Below, in pieces: positions 7,298 to 14,561 of a DNA stretch of 42,144 bases; position 1 is the first letter of the stretch, and each line of letters starts with the position of its first letter. The notes under the pieces were generated by a model that saw only the letters and a list, made by a program, of their open reading frames with translations, did not search any database and was not told where the DNA came from. Origin of the DNA: CAZPUI01 sp964415525 (lineage in GTDB: Bacteria; Acidobacteriota; Holophagae; Holophagales; Holophagaceae); the NCBI GenBank assembly GCA_964415525.1, contig CAYQAS010000027.1, positions 1 through 42,144 of the forward strand, read 5' to 3'. Both the position numbers and the translations under genes were made by a program.

Positions 7298-8998
7298 TTA
7301 CCCCTGCGCTTCGTCTCGGGATTCCCGCTCCAGGTCTGCCGCCAGGGCGCTGCCCCGCCACATCTGCCAGCGGCGGTAGCCGCCGCTCAGGTTCCGCGCA
7401 CGGTAGCCGCGGAGCGTGAGCTGGCGAGCGGCGAGGTAGCCCCGCAGCCCCACCTGACAGAAGACGAGGTATTCCTTGGCGGGATCCAGCTCGTCCTCCC
7501 GGTCCCGGATCTCGTCCACGCTCAGGTGGGCGGCGCCGGGGATGGTGCCGTTCTGGTGCTCCTGGAGCGTGCGCACGTCCAGCAACACTTGGTCGACCTT
7601 CAACGGCAGCTCCTCGGGTTCCCACAGCGCGGTGTCGCCGCGCAGCACATTGGCCGCCACGAAGCCCGCCATGTTGATGGGGTCCTTGGCGCTTCCATAA
7701 GGCGGCGCATAGCAGAGCTCCTGATCCTCCAGGTCGAAGACCGTCATCCCCGCGCGCAGGGCCATGGCCAGCAGGTCGATGCGCTTGTCGACGCCATCCG
7801 CGCCTACCGCCTGGGCACCGAGGATCTTCCCGGTCCCGGGCTCGAAGAGCAGCTTGAGGCTGATGGCGTGGGCGCCGGGGTAGTACGTCGCGTGGCTGGC
7901 GGGGTGCAGGTAGACCTTCTGGAAGGGGCGCCCCGCGCGCTTCAGGGCCTTCTCGCTCAGTCCCGTGGCGCCCAGGGTGAGGCCGAACACCTTCACGATG
8001 GCAGTGCCCTGGGTGGCGGCGTAGCGCGTGGCGCGGCCCAGGATGTTCTCCGCGGCGATGCGGCCTTGGCGGTTGGCGGGGCCGGCGAGGGGGATGAGGG
8101 TGGCGTCGCCGGTGACGAAATCGGTCACCTCCACGGCGTCTCCCACCGCCCAGATGGCCAGGTCGCTGGTGCGCATGTGGTCGTCCACCCGGATGCCGCC
8201 TCGGGCGCCCAATTCCAGCCCCGCTTCCCGCGCCAACCGGGCTTCGGGACGTACGCCGATGGCGAGGACGGCGAAGTCGACATCGAGTGTCGTGCCGTCG
8301 GAGAGTTCGGCCTCCAGATGCTCGCCGCCCCGGAAGGCGTTCACGGCGGTGCCGAGCCTCAGATCCACCCCGTGGCGCTGGAGTTCGTCGTGGAGGGGCG
8401 TGGCCATCTCGGGATCGACGGGTGCCATCACCTGCGTTTCACGTTCCACGAGTGTCACGCGAAGGCCGCGCTCCCGAAGCGCTTCCGCCACCTCGATGCC
8501 AATGAAGCCGCCGCCCACCACCAGGGCGCGCTGGAGCTGGGCCTTGGCCGCGGCTTCCAGGATCCGGTCCATGTCCGGCAGGTTGCGCAGCCCCATCACA
8601 CGCGGCTCGTCGAAGCCGGGCAGGGGCGGGCGGATGGGCTCGGCGCCAGGGCTGAGGATCAGGGCGTCATAGCGCTCCCGCGTCTCCTTGCCGGTGCGCA
8701 GGTTCCGCGCCACGACCTCCTTCGCGGCACGGTCGATGGCGATCACCTCTGTCATCACCCGCACGTCCAGATCGAAGCGTTGGCCCAGGCTCGCGGGCGT
8801 CTGCACCAGCAGCTTGCCCCGCTCGGGGATCACGCCGCCGATGTGGTAGGGCAGACCGCAGTTCGCAAACGAGATGTGCGGCCCGCGCTCGAAGAGCACG
8901 ATCTCTGCGGTCTCGGAGAGGCGCCGGGCCCTGGCCGCCGCGGAGGCGCCACCGGCCACGCCGCCGACGATCAGAATGCGCATGGGAGATTCGGTCAT
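7298..8998 (-). CDS. CoA-disulfide reductase / persulfide reductase with C-terminal rhodanese domain
   Basis: FAD- and NAD(P)H-dependent single-cysteine reductase fused to a rhodanese (566 residues). The family (CoADR-RHD; Shewanella Npsr-like) reduces CoA disulfide, CoA persulfide or polysulfide. The N-terminal FAD-binding motif is VGGVAGGASAAARARR. The redox-active Cys47 lies in SFANCGLPYHIGG, the NAD-binding motif is VVGGGFIGIEVAEALRERG, and the second FAD motif is TSDLAIWAVGDAVE. A dimerisation domain (about 340-450) leads to the rhodanese domain (about 465-555) with active Cys514 in LVFCQVGLRG. The start at 8998 lies 11 bases after the DUF3187-like stop; a second ATG at 8983 is an alternative, and neither has a strong Shine-Dalgarno. 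Neighbours (rhodanese, thioredoxin, cytochrome) support sulfane-sulfur handling. Confidence 0.9.
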   Translation of the reverse strand: MTESPMRILIVGGVAGGASAAARARRLSETAEIVLFERGPHISFANCGLPYHIGGVIPERGKLLVQTPASLGQRFDLDVRVMTEVIAIDRAAKEVVARNLRTGKETRERYDALILSPGAEPIRPPLPGFDEPRVMGLRNLPDMDRILEAAAKAQLQRALVVGGGFIGIEVAEALRERGLRVTLVERETQVMAPVDPEMATPLHDELQRHGVDLRLGTAVNAFRGGEHLEAELSDGTTLDVDFAVLAIGVRPEARLAREAGLELGARGGIRVDDHMRTSDLAIWAVGDAVEVTDFVTGDATLIPLAGPANRQGRIAAENILGRATRYAATQGTAIVKVFGLTLGATGLSEKALKRAGRPFQKVYLHPASHATYYPGAHAISLKLLFEPGTGKILGAQAVGADGVDKRIDLLAMALRAGMTVFDLEDQELCYAPPYGSAKDPINMAGFVAANVLRGDTALWEPEELPLKVDQVLLDVRTLQEHQNGTIPGAAHLSVDEIRDREDELDPAKEYLVFCQVGLRGYLAARQLTLRGYRARNLSGGYRRWQMWRGSALAADLERESRDEAQG

Positions 8999-9009
8999 GG
9001 AGAGTCCAT

Positions 9010-10077
9010 TCAGAGGCGGAGGGTGAGGCTCAGGCCGAGGCCCATGTCCGCGGTGTTGGCGTTATGGCTGACATTGTTGAGATAGCGGAAGGTGAAGACG
9101 GCCTTCTGCTTTGGCTGCCAGTGGAAGCCCAGATCGTGCTGGAGGCTCGGGCGATCCAAGAGCTGATACGGCTGAGGCTTGAGCCAACCGGATTGCCAGA
9201 GCAACTGAAAGAAGGGACGCACGCGACCCCGCCGCCATTCCCAGCCGGCGTGGGCCCCGAGGCCATCCCGAAAGATGAACCCCTGCACATCGTTGGAGCT
9301 TCCGCTGCCTCGGAAGCGTGCGACACCGCCCACACCGGCATAGAACACATGGGCTGTCGCTGGCTGCCAGCGGGCGCTGAGGGACAGCGCTGGATCCCAC
9401 CCTGCACGGTAGGAACCGTAGGTGTGAGTCAGGGGCGGCTTCACGCTGGCGTGGAGGCTGATGAGGAAGGCTCCGTGCTCCAGTAGGCGATGAATGAGGC
9501 TGATCGTGGGGTCTTGGGGCCGAGCGGTGATGCGCTCCTGGCTGAAGAACGTGATGCGGCCATGTTCCATCACCACCAGTGACAGCTGGTTCTGGCCGAC
9601 CAGATCGCGCCCGAACTGCTTGAAACCCAGGGCATGCACCCCTTCGATGACGCTGTCGAGCCAGCCGCCATAGTGGCTTTGAATGGGCCACTGCACCTGC
9701 ACATCGGTGCGATCGGTCAGGCCGTAGCGGGCCGTCAGATCGAGGCGTGTGATCTCCTCATCGAAGAAGAAGACCAGCGGCACATCCGCGAACTCCGCGG
9801 CGTGTTCCTCCACATAGGCGCGGGTGATGACCGCCCGGCCCTCGGGATCCAGGGGGACGCGATCTTTCAAGACTTCCGAGAACTCGAAGGTGTTGGCCCG
9901 CATGTCCACGAGGGAGACCTTCCAGCGCCCCTTCCCCACCGGCATCGGGTCGATGGGCTGGTAGGCCTGCCCCAGCAGGAAGAGGGGAAACATCTCCCGG
10001 GTGGGGAGCGGACCCATCTCCACGGGCTCCTGGGCCAGGAGCCCCACGCCCAGCAGGCACGCGAGAAGCCGCTTCAT
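9010..10077 (-). CDS. DUF3187-like outer-membrane beta-barrel protein
   Basis: A 355-residue exported protein with a short signal peptide (MKRLLACLLGVGLLAQ). The GPLPTREMFPLFLLG start of the mature part resembles DUF3187 proteins. The remainder alternates short amphipathic strands and turns with many Trp/Tyr/Phe girdle residues, and ends in a strand finishing with Leu-Arg-Leu, as expected for an outer-membrane barrel. Its ATG overlaps the LrgB stop by 4 bases and its stop lies 11 bases before the CoADR gene, so it is embedded in the operon. The function is unknown; a channel for a small organic or sulfur compound is only a guess. Confidence 0.72.
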   Translation of the reverse strand: MKRLLACLLGVGLLAQEPVEMGPLPTREMFPLFLLGQAYQPIDPMPVGKGRWKVSLVDMRANTFEFSEVLKDRVPLDPEGRAVITRAYVEEHAAEFADVPLVFFFDEEITRLDLTARYGLTDRTDVQVQWPIQSHYGGWLDSVIEGVHALGFKQFGRDLVGQNQLSLVVMEHGRITFFSQERITARPQDPTISLIHRLLEHGAFLISLHASVKPPLTHTYGSYRAGWDPALSLSARWQPATAHVFYAGVGGVARFRGSGSSNDVQGFIFRDGLGAHAGWEWRRGRVRPFFQLLWQSGWLKPQPYQLLDRPSLQHDLGFHWQPKQKAVFTFRYLNNVSHNANTADMGLGLSLTLRL

Positions 10078-10775
10078 CCCAGCCAGCCGAGCCGAAGCAG
10101 CAGGGGCAGCAGCAGAGCCGTGAGCAAGCCGCTGAGCCCCATGGCGAGGCCGCTGGCGGCACCGGCGGCGGTGGATTCCTGATAGATGGCGGCGGTGCCG
10201 AGGCCGTGGGCGGAGACGCCCATGGCGGCTCCCCGCTGGAAGGGATCCCGGATCCCCAGGCGATCCAGCATCCAGGGGCCCATCACCGCCCCGAGCACGC
10301 CCGTGAGGATCACCAGTACCGCCGTGAGGGAGGGCAGGCCGCCGAGCTGCTCGGCGATGCCCATGGCGATGGGAGTGGTGACGGACTTGGGCGCGAGGGT
10401 GCGCAGCAGCACGGGAGAGGCTCCCAGAAGGCGGGCCAGGGCGAGGGCGGAGAGGATGGCGGTGAGGTTGCCCGCGAGCAGGCCACCGAGCAGGGGAAAC
10501 GCGAGGCGGCGCATGCGCGGCAGTTCCTGGGCCAGGGGGACCGCCAGGGCCACGGTGGCCGGACCCAGGAGGAAGTGCAGGACCTTCGCGCTGGCGAAGT
10601 AGGCCTCGTAGGGCACCGCAGCGAGTCGGAGCAGAAGGGCGATACCGAGGATGCTCCAGGGGACGGGATTGGACAGCGGGTGTCCCTTGGCCAGGGCGCC
10701 GATTCGTTGAACGGCGGCATAGGCGCCGAGGGTCAGCAAAAGCCCCGGGAGCGGCGTCTGCCAGAGGCCGGTCAT
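10074..10775 (-). CDS. lrgB: LrgB/CidB-family membrane protein
   Basis: Inner-membrane protein (233 residues) of the LrgB/CidB/YohK family, partner of LrgA. The pair has been tied to murein hydrolase control in Gram-positives and, more recently, to pyruvate or glycolate transport. About six to seven hydrophobic segments are visible. The conserved C-terminal half has the APKSVTTPIAMGIAEQLGG stretch (about residues 130-150), which is the family signature, and the HGLGTAAIYQE motif near residue 190. The ATG overlaps lrgA by 4 bases and the stop overlaps the next gene by 4 bases, so translation is tightly coupled. Confidence 0.9.
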   Translation of the reverse strand: MTGLWQTPLPGLLLTLGAYAAVQRIGALAKGHPLSNPVPWSILGIALLLRLAAVPYEAYFASAKVLHFLLGPATVALAVPLAQELPRMRRLAFPLLGGLLAGNLTAILSALALARLLGASPVLLRTLAPKSVTTPIAMGIAEQLGGLPSLTAVLVILTGVLGAVMGPWMLDRLGIRDPFQRGAAMGVSAHGLGTAAIYQESTAAGAASGLAMGLSGLLTALLLPLLLRLGWLG

Positions 10776-11125
10776 GAGCGCCTCCGATCCAACAGTCGCG
10801 CGAGGCCCTTCATCACCAAGGCGGTCACCGCCAGGGCGAGGAGTGTGCTGCCGATGATGGCCGCGACCAGGGGCAGCCAGGCGGCCCGAAGCTGATCCTG
10901 CAGGACGATCACACCCACTCCCGCCGGGATGAAGAAGAGGGGCATGTGCTTCAGCAGGCCACCGGCGGCCGTCTTCAGGCCGTGGGGCACGCGCTTCGCC
11001 AGCAGGAGGCCAAGGGCGAGGAGCGCCATCCCCAGTACCGGACCAGGAATCGGCAGACCGAGCCAGGACGCCAGGAGGGTGCCGAGGAGCTGGGCCAGCA
11101 GCAGGAGCGCGAGACCAAAGACCAT
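10772..11125 (-). CDS. lrgA: LrgA/CidA-family membrane protein
   Basis: Small (117 residues) holin-like membrane protein of the LrgA/CidA family with four predicted helices. Typical features are the early LGLPIPGPVLGMALL motif (about residues 20-35) and the FFIPAGVGV stretch (about 65-73). It works with LrgB, whose gene overlaps by 4 bases. No strong Shine-Dalgarno precedes the ATG: the nearest GGAGG is about 20 bases upstream. It starts 92 bases after the rhodanese gene stop; that gap holds a CCAGCC/GGCTGG hairpin (11201-11214) and could carry its own promoter. Confidence 0.87.
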   Translation of the reverse strand: MVFGLALLLLAQLLGTLLASWLGLPIPGPVLGMALLALGLLLAKRVPHGLKTAAGGLLKHMPLFFIPAGVGVIVLQDQLRAAWLPLVAAIIGSTLLALAVTALVMKGLARLLDRRRS

Positions 11126-11217
11126 CCGGTCAGTCTAGCGGTGGCACCCCTCCGGTCATCGTATCGCCTGCGATTCGTCAGGCGTCGCCGCAACCAACTG
11201 CCAGCCAAGGCTGGAGC

Positions 11218-11571
11218 TCAGCCCACCATCCGCTGCCAGGGGCCCATGTTCTCCACGCGGTCGAACCCGTTGGAGCGCAGGTAGCCCGCGGCCCACTGGG
11301 CCCGTCCGCCGCTGGCGCAGCAGAGCACCACGGGGCGCTTCGGATCCAGTTCCGCGAGGCGGGCCGCAATCTGGTCTACGGGGATGTTCTTCGTGCCAGG
11401 GGCGTGGGCGGATTCGAATTCGGCCACGGACCGGCAGTCGATGAGCTGCGCGCCCTCGGACTTGAGCTGGGTGAAGGTCTCGACACTGCACATGGATTTG
11501 CGTCTCCGAAGCTGTTGGATGACCAGAACGGCGAGAACTGCGACAGGAATCCAGATCCAGGGCGGAAACAT
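11218..11571 (-). CDS. Membrane-anchored rhodanese-like sulfurtransferase
   Basis: A 117-residue protein with an N-terminal membrane helix (about residues 3-20, followed by RRRK) and one rhodanese domain (30-115). The active loop is CCASGGR, with the catalytic Cys being Cys85 by the C-X4-R pattern. The LIDCRSVAEFESAHAPGTKNIP segment is characteristic of single-domain rhodaneses. The basic residues after the helix suggest a cytoplasmic catalytic domain. Its ATG overlaps the trxA stop by one base. A sulfane-sulfur carrier role next to thioredoxin is the natural reading; the physiological donor is unknown. Confidence 0.87.
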   Translation of the reverse strand: MFPPWIWIPVAVLAVLVIQQLRRRKSMCSVETFTQLKSEGAQLIDCRSVAEFESAHAPGTKNIPVDQIAARLAELDPKRPVVLCCASGGRAQWAAGYLRSNGFDRVENMGPWQRMVG

Positions 11572-11894
11572 CAGGCCCCCGCGCCTTCGAGCGCCGTGAC
11601 CAGGGCATCGGCTTTCTGCACGCCGACCCAGCGCTGGGCGATCTTCCCGCCCTTGAGCACCACCAGCGTGGGGATGCTCTGCACCCCGAACTGGCTGGCG
11701 AGGTCGGGTTCATCGTCCACGTTGACCTTGGCGACGATGGCCCGCTCGCCCAGCTGGTTGGACACCTCGTCGAGGATCGGACCCTGCATGCGGCAGGGGC
11801 CACACCAAGGTGCCCAGAAATCAATGAGGACGGGCCGGTCCTGGCCGAACACCTGGTCGAAGGCGCCGGTGGTGAGGTGGAGGACGTTGGACAT
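11571..11894 (-). CDS. trxA: Thioredoxin
   Basis: A complete thioredoxin (107 residues), a cytoplasmic disulfide reductant. The active site WCGPC has Cys31 and Cys34, preceded by LIDFWAP, and the cis-Pro is in SIPTLVV (about residue 75). It has a good AAGGAG ribosome-binding site (11900-11905). The next gene, the rhodanese, overlaps by one base. Thioredoxin can release sulfide from rhodanese persulfides, so the pair makes biochemical sense. Whether this is the housekeeping copy cannot be judged from the window. Confidence 0.95.
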   Translation of the reverse strand: MSNVLHLTTGAFDQVFGQDRPVLIDFWAPWCGPCRMQGPILDEVSNQLGERAIVAKVNVDDEPDLASQFGVQSIPTLVVLKGGKIAQRWVGVQKADALVTALEGAGA

Positions 11895-12012
11895 GGGATC
11901 TCCTTTCAGGATTCAGACGGGGGGCCCGGGCTTGGCCGGACACCACGGGGGAGGGCGCGAGGGAGGCTATCGCGGGCGATCGGCGCGCATCCGGATCCTC
12001 CTCCCGCTCAGG

Positions 12013-12201
12013 TCAGTTCCCGGAGCGTCCGGCCAGGGCCCAGAGGGTGCCCATGACGGCGCCGTAGAGGATGCCCCGCAGCGGGGTGGCGGTGAGGGGG
12101 CAGGCCCCGGTGCGGCAGCCCACCAGCTTGTGATAGCCGAAACCAAGGACGCCTCCGATCAGGAGTCCCAGGGCGAGGCGTTTGGCGAGGAGCAGGGTCA
12201 T
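12013..12201 (-). CDS. Short DUF6132-like membrane protein
   Basis: A 62-residue protein with two hydrophobic segments (about residues 8-24 and 44-56) separated by the cysteine-bearing loop YHKLVGCRTGACPLT. This pattern (GC-x4-CP-T between two helices) matches the small DUF6132-type proteins often found near rhodanese and thioredoxin genes. The ATG at 12201 is chosen because GGAG lies 5 bases upstream and the two-helix pattern starts right there. It is 118 bases upstream of trxA and probably opens that transcript. Function unknown; the two cysteines may be redox-active. Confidence 0.7.
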   Translation of the reverse strand: MTLLLAKRLALGLLIGGVLGFGYHKLVGCRTGACPLTATPLRGILYGAVMGTLWALAGRSGN

Positions 12202-12219
12202 ATTGACTCCAACTTGATA

Positions 12220-12252
12220 ACCATATGGTAATACTATTGCAGAGTGGGTCAA
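12220..12252 (-). promoter_or_regulatory. Possible promoter/operator of the DUF6132-trxA-rhodanese unit
   Basis: On the minus strand TTGACC (12252-12247) is followed after 18-19 bases by CCATAT/CATATG. The -10 overlaps the perfect 10-base palindrome ACCATATGGT (12220-12229), about 20 bases before the ATG. The AT-rich patch stands out in this GC-rich DNA. Promoter assignment is by eye only. Confidence 0.4.
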
Positions 12253-12340
12253 GGGTCGATTTCTCGAAAGATCCCCTCCACCTGTGTTGAAGCCATTGAA
12301 CAATCCCCGCCGCGTCGGGATGTCCATGGAAATGGAGGAA

Positions 12341-12402
12341 GGCCGGAGGGATCCGGCCCTTGGACGTGAGGGTGGGCAGGGGCAGACCCCGCGAAAGGGG
12401 TC
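12341..12402 (-). terminator. Hairpins downstream of the minus-strand barrel gene
   Basis: Two stems lie between the barrel gene stop (12447) and the DUF6132 gene: GACCCC/GGGGTC (12385-12402, loop of 6) and GGCCGGA/TCCGGCC (12341-12358, loop of 4). On the minus strand the second is followed by TTCCTCCATTT, a weak T-rich tail. They could end the arsR-barrel transcript. Confidence 0.4.
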
Positions 12403-12446
12403 CGTCCCTTGAATGGCGCCTTGGCATCTCGGCTGCGCCGGAGGCG

Positions 12447-13403
12447 TCAGAACGACAGGCCGAGCCCTATTGCGAGCAGGTCGGTGTCGCGGTTGTTGGG
12501 GGTTCTCGTACGGCTCCAGCTGGCCTTGGTCTGCCAGGGACCGCCCTTCAGCCTCCAGGTCGCAGCCATGGTGATGCGGGCTCCCGTGCCCCAGGTCGCC
12601 CCGGAGGTGGAAGTTCCCTCGGGAGGCAGGGTGTGGCAGAGGGTGGGGCCGACGCCAAGGCCCAGGATCAAGCGTTCCCCGAGAAGCGCGCGGGTCCCCC
12701 ATAGCTGCAAGGCGAGGGTGTCCCGCCGCATCAGCTCCAGGTCGCCTTCATCGCTGTAGGTGAGGGACCAGTCGAGGTGCTCGGACCAGCGGCGGCGGAA
12801 CTCGACAGCGAAGGCCTCTCCGTTCTGACTGGTCTGGCTATTGAGAATGGCAGTGCCGTAGTAGAGCGTCAGGGCTTGGCCGTGCGGTTCGCGAGGCTGG
12901 GTGGGGTAGGGCTGAAGGGTCTCTGCCTTGCGAAAGCTGTAGGAGAGACCCAGGGTCAGGGTCCGGGTGTCAAGGTTGCTGCTGAGCACCGTGCGGGCGA
13001 GGTGCATCTGGACTCCCCAGGGGGAATCGCCCAGGGGCATCTGGAGCGCGGCGCTGAGGATGCCTTTCAATGCGTGTTGGTTGGCGTAGGTGTCGCCTCG
13101 GTCTTCGGTGTCGAACGTGCGATAGAGCCCGCATCCAAAGGCGAGCCTCAGCCCGGAATACCCCTCGATGGGGATGAGGCGCCAGGCCATGAGGGTCGCG
13201 CCGTCTCGGTGGTGGCCCGGAAGGTGTCCTTCGTTCAGCCAGCCGACGGACAGGGCCGTGCAGCTGTTGAGGCGCTGAGCGTACCCGATCTGCCAACTGT
13301 AGGTGCTCTCCCGAGTCCCCACGCCATGCAGTCGACCCGCGGAGGCACTGAACTCCTGAGCGGAGAGTGCGGCGGCCGCGAGACCAAGGATCAGGGCGCG
13401 CAC
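12447..13403 (-). CDS. Exported beta-barrel-like protein of unknown function
   Basis: A 318-residue protein with a signal peptide (MRALILGLAAAALSAQ) followed by alternating amphipathic strands and ending in LGLSF, the C-terminal Phe expected of outer-membrane barrels. I do not recognise a named family. The start is GTG 13403, which overlaps the arsR stop by one base (TAGTG) and gives a clean signal peptide; longer in-frame starts would run back through arsR with no plausible N terminus. Its coupling to arsR suggests it is controlled by that regulator. A transport or sensor-accessory role is speculation. Confidence 0.7.
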   Translation of the reverse strand: MRALILGLAAAALSAQEFSASAGRLHGVGTRESTYSWQIGYAQRLNSCTALSVGWLNEGHLPGHHRDGATLMAWRLIPIEGYSGLRLAFGCGLYRTFDTEDRGDTYANQHALKGILSAALQMPLGDSPWGVQMHLARTVLSSNLDTRTLTLGLSYSFRKAETLQPYPTQPREPHGQALTLYYGTAILNSQTSQNGEAFAVEFRRRWSEHLDWSLTYSDEGDLELMRRDTLALQLWGTRALLGERLILGLGVGPTLCHTLPPEGTSTSGATWGTGARITMAATWRLKGGPWQTKASWSRTRTPNNRDTDLLAIGLGLSF

Positions 13404-13732
13404 TACTTCAGGGCCTGATAGTTCTCGTGGGCACGGGTGGACACATGGTCGCAGACGAGCGAACAGAGGTCGGCCACCAGCGGAAGCACCGGGGCGTAGT
13501 AGACGGTGTTTCCCTCCGGTTGGCGCTGGACGAGGCCCACCCGGGTGAGGCAACTCAGGTGCTTGCTGGCGTTGGCCTGACTGAGGCCAGCCTGTTCCGC
13601 AACGCCTCCCTGGCTCATGGGGGCATCGGCATCGAGCAGGGCGCGGAGGATCTTAAGGCGGGAGCTGTCCCCCAGCGCACCGAAGAGGCCGGTGATTTCT
13701 GCAATCATGGGGTCGCTGAGCATGGGCTTCAT
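13403..13732 (-). CDS. ArsR-family winged-helix regulator with Cys-x3-Cys C terminus
   Basis: A 109-residue ArsR/SmtB-type repressor. It begins ITGLFGALGDSSRLKILRAL, has the recognition helix in LSQANASKHLSCLTRVGLV and the beta-wing in RQPEGNTVYYAP. Cysteines lie right after the recognition helix (SKHLSC) and in the last helix (DLCSLVC, a C-x3-C pair), so thiol, persulfide or metal sensing are all possible. The ATG at 13732 is used because a near-consensus promoter has its -10 at 13761-13756, excluding the more upstream ATG at 13774; 13723 and 13708 are other in-frame ATGs. It heads the minus-strand redox block and is translationally coupled to the barrel gene. Confidence 0.85.
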   Translation of the reverse strand: MKPMLSDPMIAEITGLFGALGDSSRLKILRALLDADAPMSQGGVAEQAGLSQANASKHLSCLTRVGLVQRQPEGNTVYYAPVLPLVADLCSLVCDHVSTRAHENYQALK

Positions 13733-13755
13733 GGGGTCGCTCTTCACACAAATGG

Positions 13756-13784
13756 ACAGTAATATTCCCGACAAGGAATGTCAA
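13756..13784 (-). promoter_or_regulatory. arsR promoter with an inverted repeat in its spacer
   Basis: On the minus strand a perfect TTGACA (13784-13779), a 17-base spacer and TACTGT (13761-13756). The spacer contains ATTCC-N6-GGAAT, placed where a bound repressor would block RNA polymerase, so autoregulation by the ArsR protein is plausible. Confidence 0.65.
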
Positions 13785-13839
13785 GCAAAGGCCGTCCCCT
13801 GGCCCTTGGAGGCATACACTGGACCTCTCTTCGGGGGTG

Positions 13840-13875
13840 ACATGGGCCATGTTCCGATGTTTGCGATGGGTCATG
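13840..13875. repeat. Two near-palindromic ATGGGYCATG repeats between arsR and kdsC
   Basis: ATGGGCCATG (13842-13851, inside ACATGG-G-CCATGT) and ATGGGTCATG (13866-13875) lie 24 bases apart in the divergent intergenic region. They may be operator half-sites for kdsC or arsR, or coincidence. Confidence 0.3.
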
Positions 13876-14020
13876 CCGCAACGGCCTGCCCGCGCTCCAC
13901 CCATCGGGAGTTCCGGGGCTCGCGTGAGGCCCGACTGAACGGAAATCGGATGGCTGAAGGCCAGGTAAGGACCAGGCTGCAATTCCTGCCGATGGCTCCG
14001 TCTTTCGGAGAGGAGGACCG

Positions 14021-14557
14021 ATGAGGCCCGAAGAACTTGCTCTGGACGCCCGCGCCGCCCGGATCCGTCTTGTCTGCACGGATGTGGATGGGGTATTGAC
14101 GGACGGCAGCCTTCACTTCGGCGGGGATGGCACCCACACCAAGGTGTTCAACGTGAGGGATGGGGCAGGCATCGTTGCGCTCCGGAAAGCGGGAATCACC
14201 GTCGCCTTCATCTCGGGGCTGGAAAGCCTCTCGACCACCGCCCGGGCGCGGCAGTTGGGGATCGCGGACTGCTATACCGGCAAGCTGGACAAGGGTCCCG
14301 TGCTTGCGGAACTCTGCGAGAAATATGGCATCGAGCCCTCCCAGGTGGTCCATGTGGGGGACGATCTGCCGGATCTGCCCTTGATGCGACGGGTGGGAAT
14401 GGCTTGCTGTCCGGCGGATGCGGTGTCGGAGGTTCAGGCCGCCTGTCACTGGGTCGTGCCCGTGCCGGGCGGGCACGGCGTGCTGCGGGCCGTGGCGGAA
14501 CGGATCTTGAAAGCCCAAGGAGCATGGGAGCGCGAAGTCGCCTCCTACGGGGGCTGA
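14021..14557 (+). CDS. kdsC: 3-deoxy-D-manno-octulosonate 8-phosphate phosphatase (KdsC)
   Basis: HAD-superfamily phosphatase (178 residues) that hydrolyses Kdo-8-phosphate to Kdo for LPS inner core synthesis. The catalytic motif DVDGVLTDG contains nucleophile Asp21 and acid/base Asp23. Motif II is in AFISG (about residue 65), the Lys of motif III in TGKLDKGPVL, and motif IV in HVGDDLPDLPLM. As in other C0-type HADs there is no cap domain. GAGGAGG lies just upstream of the ATG. The following barrel gene starts 4 bases after the stop, so the two are probably one transcript. Confidence 0.93.
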   Translation: MRPEELALDARAARIRLVCTDVDGVLTDGSLHFGGDGTHTKVFNVRDGAGIVALRKAGITVAFISGLESLSTTARARQLGIADCYTGKLDKGPVLAELCEKYGIEPSQVVHVGDDLPDLPLMRRVGMACCPADAVSEVQAACHWVVPVPGGHGVLRAVAERILKAQGAWEREVASYGG

Positions 14558-14561
14558 AGCC

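Noticed and set aside
7526..9085. Plus-strand open frame opposite the CoA-disulfide reductase gene
   Set aside because: Shadow frame; FAD, NAD and rhodanese motifs are all on the minus strand.
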